Below, piece after piece: positions 24,660 to 32,766 of a DNA stretch of 64,000 nucleotides; position 1 is the stretch's first letter; every line of letters starts with the position of its first letter. A program made the translations under genes and the position numbers. Source of the DNA: Bradyrhizobium sp. (GTDB taxonomy: Bacteria > Pseudomonadota > Alphaproteobacteria > Rhizobiales > Xanthobacteraceae). The stretch spans positions 1 through 64,000 of the forward strand of contig NZ_JAUSLT010000096.1 of the NCBI RefSeq assembly GCF_030646015.1. Reading direction: 5' to 3'. The notes beneath the pieces are model-generated. The model was not told the origin of the DNA, did not search any database, and worked only from the letters and a program-made list of their open reading frames with translations.

Positions 24660-25328
24660 ATGAAGTGGGACGAACTCGAAGAGGAGCCGTGCTCCCTGGC
24701 CCGCACCGTCGCGGTGATCGGCGATCGCTGGAGCCTCTTGATCCTGCGCGAGTGTTTTTTGCGGACCCGGCGGTTCGAGGGGTTTCAGTCGGCGCTGGGC
24801 ATTACCCGGCATCTGCTCGCGGAGCGGCTGAAGAAGCTGGTTCGCTTCGGCGTGCTCAGGCGGATTCCGTATCAGGAATCGCCGAAGCGGCATGAATACA
24901 TCCTGACCCAGAAGGGCCTCGATCTCTATCCGATCATTCTATCGATCGTGCATTGGGGCGACACCCACATGGTCGACGAACGCGGCAGGCCCCTGCTCCA
25001 TGAGCACAAGAGTTGCGGCAAGATGTTCGATCCGGTGCTGGTCTGCTCGGAATGCGGCGAACCCGTCACCGCCAAGGGTGTCCATGTGCACCCCGGACCG
25101 GGAAAACGGGTGGAGGCGGCGGCGGTTGCGGAGATGACCAAGAGCAAAGCCCGGCGTCGCACGGTTTCTTCTCCCCTCCCCCCGCGCAGCGGTGGGGAGG
25201 GGTCGGGGGTGGGGGGTCGATCAGCGCATTCCGCGGACAGCGAATTTGCGGAGGCACCCCCCACCCCCGACGCCTCCCCGCCACGCGCAAGGGCGCGTGG
25301 AGGGAGGGGAGCGAAAGAGCATCACTAG
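24660..25328 (+). CDS. HxlR-type winged-helix regulator with repeat-derived C-terminus
   Basis: About 222 residues. Residues 1-110 form an HxlR winged helix (CSLARTVAVIGDRWSLLILRECFLRTRRFEGFQSALGITRHLLAERLKKL). A CxxC pair, VCSECGEPV, follows near residue 123. From about residue 170 to the end the protein is translated from palindromic repeat copy 2 (SPLPPRSGGEGSGVGG...), so the native C-terminus was replaced or extended. I prefer ATG 24660 after GGAGAAGGCAC; ATG 24633 is possible. It shares the tetranucleotide CTAG with the convergent gene, each using its TAG as stop. Confidence 0.83.
   Translation: MKWDELEEEPCSLARTVAVIGDRWSLLILRECFLRTRRFEGFQSALGITRHLLAERLKKLVRFGVLRRIPYQESPKRHEYILTQKGLDLYPIILSIVHWGDTHMVDERGRPLLHEHKSCGKMFDPVLVCSECGEPVTAKGVHVHPGPGKRVEAAAVAEMTKSKARRRTVSSPLPPRSGGEGSGVGGRSAHSADSEFAEAPPTPDASPPRARARGGRGAKEHH
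25168..25311. repeat. GC-rich palindromic repeat, copy 2 of 4, inside a coding frame
   Basis: Same arms as the copy at 21911 (CTCCCCTCCCCCCGCG and GGGCGCGTGGAGGGAGGGGA). This copy lies within the 3' end of the HxlR regulator gene and supplies its last 50 or so codons. Confidence 0.88.
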
Positions 25329-25714
25329 TCGACCCTGCGGTACATCGGCTTCCTGGCGCGGACCGGGTCGAGCAGCGACCAGTCGCCCTGCTCCACCACA
25401 TGGCCCTTGGGAAACGGCGGACGCGCTTCCTGGCCGAGCGATTGCATCACCCGGTCGTCGCGGTAGTAGCAAAGCAGCACGACGCGGACCAGGGCCGCCA
25501 GCGGCGCGCCGCCGACCTCGCGAAAAGCTTTTGTGACATCGGCGCGGTGATCGGCTTCCAGGTCGGCGAACGCGCCCCCTCCGATCGCGGCAAGATGCGA
25601 CAGGGCGCGACGGATGTCGTCGCGATCGCGCTCCAGGTTACGAAGGATGTCGTCGAATATCTTCTCGTCGTCGGCGCCGGGCACGTCGTAGACCGCACTG
25701 GCAGGAATGATCAT
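25325..25714 (-). CDS. gluconate 2-dehydrogenase subunit 3-like protein, N-terminus frameshifted
   Basis: The 129-residue open frame (MIIPASAVYDVPGADDEKIFDDILRNLERDRDDIRRAL...CYYRDDRVMQSLG) fits the small subunit of membrane-associated GMC dehydrogenases. The usual N-terminus appears in another frame: ATG 25772 gives MQNQDL, and after a one-base shift near 25752-25758 the frame reads SADQARDLRALAGMIIP and joins the visible ORF. A ribosome-like GAGGG precedes ATG 25772. The gene is therefore either frameshifted or affected by a sequencing error. It follows the GMC gene directly. Confidence 0.7.
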   Translation of the reverse strand: MIIPASAVYDVPGADDEKIFDDILRNLERDRDDIRRALSHLAAIGGGAFADLEADHRADVTKAFREVGGAPLAALVRVVLLCYYRDDRVMQSLGQEARPPFPKGHVVEQGDWSLLDPVRARKPMYRRVD

Positions 25715-25781
25715 GCCGGCCAGCGCGCGGAGATCGCGGGCCTGGTCGGCGGATTAGATCCTGGTTCTGCATGAATCGCCC

Positions 25782-27380
25782 TCAGTCGAACAAATTGGCA
25801 AGACGCTGCTTGATGCTGTCGGCGATGTAGAGCGCCAGCGCCTGGATGGTCGAGGTCGGATTGACGCCGCCTGACGTCACCCAGATGCTGCCATCGACGA
25901 TGAACAGGTTTTTCACGTCGTGGCAGCGGCCCCATTCATTCACCACCGAACGTTCCGGGTCGGTGCCCATGCGCGCGGTGCCGAGCAAATGCCAGCCGCC
26001 GTTCAGGATCGGGCTCTCGACGGCGATATTGCTGGCGCCGGCGGCGGTCAGCACCTCCTTCGCCCGCGCGATGCCGTGGTCCATCATCTTCAGGCTGTTG
26101 GCGCTGATGGTATAGTCGAGTCTTGGCGCCGGGATGCCGCTGGAATCCTTCAGGTCCGGATCGAGCGTGACGCGGTTGTGCTCCTCGGGGAGATCCTCGC
26201 AGATCGCCGAAAGCGAGATGCGATGGTTCAGCAGTTTGCGATAGACTGAATGATGGTCATCACCCCAGGGCAGCCGCCCCGCATTCGAGCTGATGATCGC
26301 TTCCATGATGGCACCGACGCCGCGGCCGAACTGGAAGGTATGGCCGCGCACGAAATCGCGCTTCCGGTCGGTCTCGTAGAACTCCTGGCTCCACAGGCAC
26401 AGCGGCGGACCGTGATTGCCGTCGAGCGGTTCGTCGACATAACCGTAGGTCAGGGCATAGGGATGAAACATCAGGTTCTTGCCGACCAGCCCTGAGGAAT
26501 TGGCAATGCCGTTGGGAAATTTCGCCGATACCGAGTTCAGCATCAGGCGCGGCGTTCCGACGCCATTGCAGGCGAGGATGACGACTTCGGCCGGCTGAAA
26601 CTGCTCCTTGCCCTCGGCGTCGTAATAGATCACGCCGGAGGCCATGCCTTGCGCGTCGACCGTGACCTCGCGAACCCGGCACATGGTGCGAAGCTCGACG
26701 CCGGCGCGGATCGCATGCGGCCAGTAAGTGATATCGGTAGAGGCCTTGGCGCCCTGCGCACAGCCCGGCGTGCAGTGGCCGAGATTGATGCAGCGCGCCC
26801 GCCCCTCATAGTCCGACGTCGCGATCGTCGAGTCCGACGGCCACCAGTGCCAGCCCAACTGGTTCATCGCCTTGCCGAACCGCGCGCCGGATTTGCCGAG
26901 CGGCAATGGCGGCATCGGCGGCTGATGCGGCGGATAGGCGGGATCGCCGGCGAGACCCGAGACACCCATCATGCGGTCGTTCTCGGCGAAGTACGGTTCC
27001 AGCGTGGCATAGTCGACCGGCCAGTCGTCGGCGACGCCGTCCAGCGTGCGCACCTTGAAGTCCGAGGGGTGCATGCGCGGGAAATGCGCCGTGTACATGA
27101 TGGTGCTGCCGCCGACGCCGTTGAAATTCACCACCTTGATCGGCGAATTGGCGTCGTTGATGGGATAATCGGTGGGCCGCGCCCGGCGGTTGGGATTGAT
27201 GGCAAAGTCGCTGAACAGCCGCGCTTCCCAGTCCCTGCCGTTGCTGGGATAGTCCGTCGGCTTCACCCAGTCGCCCTGCTCGAGGCAGACGATCCGCATC
27301 CTGGTATCGGCCAGACTCCAGGCCACCGCGGCGCCCGATGCCCCGGAACCGACGATCAGGACATCGACTTTATCAAGCAT
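25782..27380 (-). CDS. GMC family FAD-dependent oxidoreductase
   Basis: A 532-residue glucose-methanol-choline oxidoreductase. The FAD motif is VDVLIVGSGASGAAVAWSLADTRMRIVCLEQGDW, followed by NFNGVGGSTIMYTAHFPRMHPSDF and the C-terminal active-site region NGGWHLLGTARMGTDPERSVVNEWGRCHDVKNLFIVDGSIW with GGVNPTSTIQALAL. ATG 27380 has GGGGAGG at the right distance. The adjacent subunit-3 gene suggests a gluconate-dehydrogenase-type respiratory enzyme, although a cytochrome c subunit is not in the window. Substrate unknown. Confidence 0.9.
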   Translation of the reverse strand: MLDKVDVLIVGSGASGAAVAWSLADTRMRIVCLEQGDWVKPTDYPSNGRDWEARLFSDFAINPNRRARPTDYPINDANSPIKVVNFNGVGGSTIMYTAHFPRMHPSDFKVRTLDGVADDWPVDYATLEPYFAENDRMMGVSGLAGDPAYPPHQPPMPPLPLGKSGARFGKAMNQLGWHWWPSDSTIATSDYEGRARCINLGHCTPGCAQGAKASTDITYWPHAIRAGVELRTMCRVREVTVDAQGMASGVIYYDAEGKEQFQPAEVVILACNGVGTPRLMLNSVSAKFPNGIANSSGLVGKNLMFHPYALTYGYVDEPLDGNHGPPLCLWSQEFYETDRKRDFVRGHTFQFGRGVGAIMEAIISSNAGRLPWGDDHHSVYRKLLNHRISLSAICEDLPEEHNRVTLDPDLKDSSGIPAPRLDYTISANSLKMMDHGIARAKEVLTAAGASNIAVESPILNGGWHLLGTARMGTDPERSVVNEWGRCHDVKNLFIVDGSIWVTSGGVNPTSTIQALALYIADSIKQRLANLFD

Positions 27381-27502
27381 CGATTTTTCCTCCCCAGCAC
27401 ATCCATTGATAGCCAGTTCGTTCCCGTCTGTCAGCATGCGCGACAGCATGGGTGATGGTATTGTAGGTTCGGACAGAAACAACAAGAACCGGGAGGGATG
27501 GC

Positions 27503-29227
27503 GTGGCTGACGGCGTGCGCAATGGCGCAGACACTACTTACGAATGCGACGCGCTCGTGGTCGGTTCCGGCGCCGCCGGGATGTCCGCGGCCGTCACCGC
27601 CGGTCATAACGGCCTCAATGTCCTCATTGTGGAGAAAGAGCCTCGCTTCGGCGGCACCACGGCGCGTTCCGGCGGATGGCTCTGGATTCCCGGTACGTCG
27701 CTGGCGCGGGCCTGGGGGATCCACGAAAGCCCGGACCAGGCACGAACCTATTTGCGGCATGAAGCCGGCAACAGTTTTGACGCGGCCCGGGTCGATGCCT
27801 TCCTGACCGCCGGGCCTGAGGCCGTCGACTTCTTCACCTCAAAAACGGCGCTGCGCTTCGACATGCCGCTGGTGTTTCCCGACTATCACGCGGAAGCCCC
27901 CGGCGGAACGCAGGGCGGCCGCTCGATGGTGACGCGGCCGTTCGACGGCCGCGAACTCGGGGCGCATGTCAAAACACTCGGCGCGCCGCTGCCGGAATTG
28001 ACCGTGTTCGGCATGATGCTGGGGTCGGGCAAGGAAATCATCCATTTCATGCGCGCGACCAAGTCGCTCACTTCGGCGGTCTATGTCGCCAAACGGCTGT
28101 CTCGCCATTTGATGGACGTGATGCGTTACGGCCGTGGCATGACGCTCACCAACGGCAACGCGCTGGCCGGACGGCTGGCGAAATCCGCTTTCGACCTCAA
28201 CATACCGCTGTGGCTGTCGTCCCCGGTCCGCGAACTGATCGTCGAGGACGGTGCGGTGCGCGGCGCCATCGTCGAACGCGAGGGACGGCTGGTTCGAGTC
28301 CATGCCAGGCGCGGCGTGATCCTGGCCTGCGGCGGCTTTCCGCATGACGTCGAACGGCGCAAGGCGATGTTCCCGCATGCCCCTGACGGCACCCAGCATT
28401 ATTCGCCGGGTCCGACCGGCAACACCGGCGACGGCCTGCGCCTCGCGGAAGCCGTCGGCGGCCGCGTCGAGGATACGCTTCCGAACGCCGCGGCATGGGT
28501 GCCGGTATCGGTCACCACGCGGAAGGACGGCAGCAGCGGCGTGATGCCGCATTTCATCGATCGCGCCAAGCCCGGCGTGATTGCCGTGATGCGCGACGGC
28601 GCGCGTTTCGCGAACGAGGGCAATTCCTATCACGACTTCGTCCAGGCGATGATGAAAGCCGCAAGGCCCGGCGAGGAGATCGCTGCCTTCCTGATCTGCG
28701 ATCACAAGACCCTGCGCAAATATGGCCTCGGATGCGTGCCGACGTTTCCGATGCCGATCGGCCGTCACGTCAAGACCGGCTACCTGATGCGCGGCGCGAC
28801 GCTCGCGGAACTCGCCGCGCAAGCCGGTATCGATGCGCGGGGGCTGGAGGCGACGATTGCACAGTTCAACGCGTCGGCGGCGACCGGACAGGATACAGCC
28901 TTCGGCAAGGGGTCGCGCGCCTACAATCGCTTCCAGGGCGACGCGCTGCATGGTCCGAACCCCTGCATCGGCCCGATCGAACACGGACCGTTCTACGCCA
29001 TCAAGATGGTGATCGGCGATCTCGGTACCTATGCCGGGATCAAGACCGACGCCAATGCCCGCGCGCTCGACGCCGACGGCCGTGCCATCGACGGGCTCTA
29101 TGCTGCCGGCAACGACATGGCCAGCATCATGGGCGGCAACTATCCCGGCGCCGGCATCACACTCGGGCCCGCACTGACCTTCGGCTATATCGCAGGCCGC
29201 CATATCGCTGATGCATCGAGGCCGTGA
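27503..29227 (+). CDS. FAD-dependent oxidoreductase, 3-ketosteroid delta1-dehydrogenase-like
   Basis: A 574-residue flavoprotein of the fumarate reductase/KstD family. The FAD motif is DALVVGSGAAGMSAAVTAGHNGLNVLIVEKEPRFGGTTARSGG and the C-terminal signature is GLYAAGNDMASIMGGNYPGAGITLGPALTFGYIAGR, where the Tyr and Gly of NYPGAG match catalytic positions of KstD. It begins at GTG 27503 after GGGAGGGATGGC and is divergent from the GMC gene. It may dehydrogenate a cyclic ketone that need not be a steroid. Confidence 0.85.
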   Translation: MADGVRNGADTTYECDALVVGSGAAGMSAAVTAGHNGLNVLIVEKEPRFGGTTARSGGWLWIPGTSLARAWGIHESPDQARTYLRHEAGNSFDAARVDAFLTAGPEAVDFFTSKTALRFDMPLVFPDYHAEAPGGTQGGRSMVTRPFDGRELGAHVKTLGAPLPELTVFGMMLGSGKEIIHFMRATKSLTSAVYVAKRLSRHLMDVMRYGRGMTLTNGNALAGRLAKSAFDLNIPLWLSSPVRELIVEDGAVRGAIVEREGRLVRVHARRGVILACGGFPHDVERRKAMFPHAPDGTQHYSPGPTGNTGDGLRLAEAVGGRVEDTLPNAAAWVPVSVTTRKDGSSGVMPHFIDRAKPGVIAVMRDGARFANEGNSYHDFVQAMMKAARPGEEIAAFLICDHKTLRKYGLGCVPTFPMPIGRHVKTGYLMRGATLAELAAQAGIDARGLEATIAQFNASAATGQDTAFGKGSRAYNRFQGDALHGPNPCIGPIEHGPFYAIKMVIGDLGTYAGIKTDANARALDADGRAIDGLYAAGNDMASIMGGNYPGAGITLGPALTFGYIAGRHIADASRP

Positions 29228-29358
29228 AATTCATGACGAGGGACACCTCGTCATCCGATCGACGGACGCGACGCGGCAACTCGCCTGCTAACGCTTGAAA
29301 TGGCAGTCCCCGGCGCGCGCCGGCGGACCCGTATCAAACGAATTCGAAAGGAAGAGCC

Positions 29359-29781
29359 ATGGCTCATATTGGAAGCTGCTTCTGCGGCACGGTCAAACTG
29401 GAAGTCAGCGGTGAGCCGGAGGGGATGGGCTATTGCCACTGCCGTTCCTGCCAGTCTTGGTCCGGCGGACCGGTCAATGCCTTCAGCCTGTGGAAGCCGT
29501 CGGCCGTGCGGATTACCGCGGGCGAGGAGCATGTCGCGACCTTCCAGAAGACCGAGACCAGCCAGCGTCAGTACTGCGCGAAATGCGGCGGTCACCTGAT
29601 GACCAACCATCCGACATTCGGCCTCGTCGACGTGTTCGCCGCGACGATCCCGACGCTCGCCTTCGTTCCCGGCGTTCACGTCAACTATGCCGAGACCGTG
29701 CTGCCGATGCGGGACGGCCTGCCAAAGCTGAAGGATTTTCCGAAGGAGCTCGGCGGGTCCGGTGAGGCCATCGCGGAATAG
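29359..29781 (+). CDS. GFA family zinc-binding protein
   Basis: A 140-residue protein of the glutathione-dependent formaldehyde-activating fold. Zinc ligands are visible in SCFCGTVKL, YCHCRSCQSW and YCAKCGGHL. Most family members of this size have no proven formaldehyde role. AAGGAAGAGCC precedes the ATG. It stands alone between the KstD-like gene and palindromic repeat copy 3. Confidence 0.85.
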   Translation: MAHIGSCFCGTVKLEVSGEPEGMGYCHCRSCQSWSGGPVNAFSLWKPSAVRITAGEEHVATFQKTETSQRQYCAKCGGHLMTNHPTFGLVDVFAATIPTLAFVPGVHVNYAETVLPMRDGLPKLKDFPKELGGSGEAIAE

Positions 29782-29787
29782 CGAGAT

Positions 29788-29955
29788 TCTTCTCCCCTCC
29801 CCCCGCGCAGCGGTGGGGAGGGGTCGGGGGTGGGGGGTCTATCGACGGACTCGTTGCGAGTCGTAAGCGCGTACTGCTGGCAGCGAGTCTGCGGACACCC
29901 CCCACCCCCGACCCCTCCCCGCCACGCGCAAAAGCGCGTGGAGGGAGGGGAGAAG
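29788..29955. repeat. GC-rich palindromic repeat, copy 3 of 4
   Basis: The arms match copy 1, with a longer centre that itself contains CTCGTTGCGAG. It lies between convergent genes, seven bases after the GFA stop and three bases from the hydrolase stop. Confidence 0.88.
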
Positions 29956-29958
29956 AAA

Positions 29959-30786
29959 TCACATGGTCGGCGCCACCGCCCCGTCTTCCGCGCACGCGAC
30001 GTGTTGCGCGATCTTGCCGGCCACATCCGCAGCGTGGGTTGCAATCATGAAGTGCGCCGCGCCGGCGATCGCGGCGACCTTGGCGTTCGGCATGAACTGG
30101 CCAAGCAGTTGGTTCGCGCGTTTCGCGGCCGGATGACTGGCCTCACCCCAAAACACCAGCGTCGGCAGCTTGATGGTCGCGAGCAACCCGGGCGTCAAAT
30201 CGAACCCATAGGCGCTGGCCCAGTCCAGCAGGTTGGCCGGTGTGGTCTGCGATGCGTAATCGCGAGCGCGCTGCGGCCAACCGGCGAAGGTGCCGGGGCC
30301 GCCATAAAAGTCGATCATCTGTTCGATCGCGGCGTTATCGCCTGCCTGATACGCGCTGGAGTAAGATTCCGACATGTTGCGAAACGCCTGATAGTGCTGG
30401 TCCTCGCCCATGTGCCGCAGGATTTCGGGTGCCGGCGCTTCGGCAATGGTCAGGCTCAGCAACGGCACGCGGCCTCGCAGCGCGACGAGAAGCCCACACA
30501 GGCCGCCAGCCGAACGCCCGACCAGATGCACCGGACGGCCGGCGCGACGGATCACCGCTTCAAGGACCTCCGCCTCATGAGCAATGTCGGTATCTGCAAC
30601 GCTGCGGCGCTCCTGCGTGCCGCCATATCCGAGCAGGCTGGTGGTGACGATGCGATAATTGTCCTGCCAGTGCGCCATCACGGGCCGCCATGCGGCGCCG
30701 GTGCTGCATGAGCCTGGCACCAGCAGGACCGTCGGGCCGGTTCCAGCTTCGGCGTAATCGATACATCCGCGCGGGTCTTCGATCAT
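29959..30786 (-). CDS. alpha/beta hydrolase
   Basis: A 275-residue hydrolase with the oxyanion region LLVPGSCSTGAAWRPV, nucleophile serine in LVGRSAGGLCGLLVAL, and a C-terminal histidine in AGAAHFMIATHAADVAGKIAQHV. AAGGAATC lies upstream of the ATG. Substrate unknown. It is the last of three co-directional genes after a methyltransferase and the broken mddA. Confidence 0.83.
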   Translation of the reverse strand: MIEDPRGCIDYAEAGTGPTVLLVPGSCSTGAAWRPVMAHWQDNYRIVTTSLLGYGGTQERRSVADTDIAHEAEVLEAVIRRAGRPVHLVGRSAGGLCGLLVALRGRVPLLSLTIAEAPAPEILRHMGEDQHYQAFRNMSESYSSAYQAGDNAAIEQMIDFYGGPGTFAGWPQRARDYASQTTPANLLDWASAYGFDLTPGLLATIKLPTLVFWGEASHPAAKRANQLLGQFMPNAKVAAIAGAAHFMIATHAADVAGKIAQHVACAEDGAVAPTM

Positions 30787-30886
30787 GTTCGCAAGATTCC
30801 TTGTTGTCGGCGAGCAACGCAGCCGCCAGGGAACGGCCGCCGCACGACGTTTGAGCGCGCGGCGGCCTTGAGCAGAGAAAAGCCGA

Positions 30887-31729
30887 TCAGCGCCTGGTGA
30901 TGACGATTTCGAGGTATTCGCTGGGAACGATCATGGTGCCGTCTTCGGCGCGGTTCATCCGCCCGATCAGCGCCAGCAGATCGTCTCTCAGTCCCTGCTG
31001 GTTGGCGGCGTCGAGCGCGGCGAAGGCCTTGAGCATCGGACCGTAATAGTTCCTGAAGATCTCCAGGAAGTGCTCCGGCGACTTGTAACGGAACATGAAG
31101 TTGCGCGGCACCGCATTGATCACCCGCGCCGAGGGCCCGAACATTTCCGTGATGCGCGCCCGGGTTCCCCACAATGCGGGCGACCTCGCACCTGCCGGCG
31201 GCGGCAGGTATTTTCCGAGCGTCTTGAACAGCTGCCCGATGAAACCATCCGGCGTCCAGTTGGCGAGGCCGATCTTGCCCCCGCTCCGGCATACCCTGAG
31301 CATCTCCGCCGCGGCCTTGTCCTGGTCTGGCGTGAACATGACGCCGAAGGTCGAGACCACCGCATCGAAACTTGCGTCGGCAAACGGCAGCGCCTCGGCG
31401 TCCGCTTCCTTGAACTCGATCGACAAACCGTCCGCTGCCGCGCGCAACCGGCCGCGCTCGAGCAGGCTTGGTACATAGTCGGTGGATACGACGTCGCACC
31501 AGCGGCGGGCCGCGGCGAGCGTGGCATTGCCGTTGCCGGCGGCGACATCGAGCACCTTCGGTCCGGCGTGGATGTCGAGGGCTTCGCACAGCTCCTCGCC
31601 GACGATCTGAAGCGTGGTGCCGACCACGGCATAGTCGCCGGAGGACCATGCGCCTTGCTGGCGTGTCTTGAGGGCTCCGAGATCGATCGGGGCGGGCGGG
31701 GCGTTCTGAATGGCGGTGGATGCAACCAT
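30887..31729 (-). CDS. class I SAM-dependent methyltransferase
   Basis: A 280-residue methyltransferase. Motif I is KVLDVAAGNGNATLAAARR, the acidic loop VVSTDYVPSLLERGRLR, and the DAEALPFADASFDAVVSTFGVMF segment completes the UbiE/Methyltransf_11-type fold. GGAGACCAATC precedes ATG 31729. The acceptor is not identifiable. It lies 91 bases downstream of the mddA remnant in the same direction. Confidence 0.85.
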   Translation of the reverse strand: MVASTAIQNAPPAPIDLGALKTRQQGAWSSGDYAVVGTTLQIVGEELCEALDIHAGPKVLDVAAGNGNATLAAARRWCDVVSTDYVPSLLERGRLRAAADGLSIEFKEADAEALPFADASFDAVVSTFGVMFTPDQDKAAAEMLRVCRSGGKIGLANWTPDGFIGQLFKTLGKYLPPPAGARSPALWGTRARITEMFGPSARVINAVPRNFMFRYKSPEHFLEIFRNYYGPMLKAFAALDAANQQGLRDDLLALIGRMNRAEDGTMIVPSEYLEIVITRR

Positions 31730-31819
31730 GATTGGTCTCCGTTTGGGTTGGTCGGTGATGTTGGTGATATCAGTGCAACAAGTGTGATTTGGCGCGCCGC
31801 GAACGGCGCGCCGGAATGA

Positions 31820-32596
31820 CTAGCGTTCCGCGGATCGCGACTCCGCGATCGGCCTATCATCGGATTTGCCGCCGCCCGGAAGCGGAATCAGCATCGAAAC
31901 GCGCTCCCGGTAGCGTCGATACTGGTCGCCGAACATGCCGATCAGATCGCGCTCCTCGAGCTGGATGCCGATCAGGATGTAGCCGGTCGTCGCCACCGCG
32001 AACAGCAAGTGGCCCGCGGTCATCGATGGCGTCGCCCAGAAGGCGAGCAGGAAGCTCAGATAGATCGGATGGCGCACCACCCGGTAGAGCAGCGGCGTGT
32101 GAAACGTCGCCGCCGGCAGATCCCTGCCGAACATCCGCGCGAACACCTGGCTGAGGCCGAACAACTCGAAATGGCTGAGCATGAAGGTGCTGGCAAACAG
32201 CAATGCCCAGCCGAACAGGGAAACCGCCTCAAACGCGGCTGCCGTGTAGGGATTGTGCACCGTCCAGATCGGGACAGGCATCGGCCGCCACTGCCAGTAC
32301 AGCAGCAACAGCACCAGGCTGGAGACCAGCACAAACGTGCTGCGCTCGATCGCGGGCGGCACGATGCGCGTCCACCAGCGCTTGAAACCCTATCGCGCCA
32401 TCACGCTGTGTTGGACGGCGAATAGCCCAAGCAGCATCGTGTTGATGAGAGCACTCTCGATCAACGGGCCGGCAATGCCCGAATCGATCGATTTTGGGAC
32501 CACCCAATTGCCGACGAAACCTATCGCATAGAGGATGGTGATAAAAAACACGGCATAAGCGCCGATTCCATAAATAACCGTCAAAAGACCTGTCAT
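31820..32596 (-). pseudogene. mddA: methanethiol S-methyltransferase (mddA) interrupted by an in-frame amber codon
   Basis: Two pieces in the same frame make one 258-codon membrane protein. The N-terminal part (32596-32393) reads [22 protein letters not shown]...[18 protein letters not shown] follows at 32392-32390, then GFKRWWTRIVPPAIERSTF and the remainder, including RHPIYLSFLLAFWATPSMTAGHLLF and IQLEERDLIGMFGDQYRRYRERV. MddA methylates methanethiol to dimethyl sulfide. In homologues as I remember them the stop position is proline (HSVMARPxFKRWW). Both halves are otherwise intact, so inactivation is recent, or the stop is a sequence error or read through. Confidence 0.85.
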
Positions 32597-32599
32597 TAG

Positions 32600-32638
32600 A
32601 ATTGCTCCTATTCTGAAGAAATTGCTCCTGATCTGAAC
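32600..32638. repeat. tandem 20-bp duplication carrying the mddA ribosome-binding site
   Basis: AATTGCTCCT-TTCTGAA occurs twice, at 32600-32618 and 32620-32638. On the minus strand each copy supplies AGGAGCAATT; the inner copy is the ribosome site of mddA. Confidence 0.7.
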
Positions 32639-32766
32639 CTAATCCCCGGTCCGAAGACGTAACTGAGAGGGCGGCTATCCTCTATCCAGTTAGCGACAGG
32701 GCTATCCCGATCATGAAATTTTTCACCGAACCTGGTGTTCATCATCACATCGCTGGAGATTCCTTC

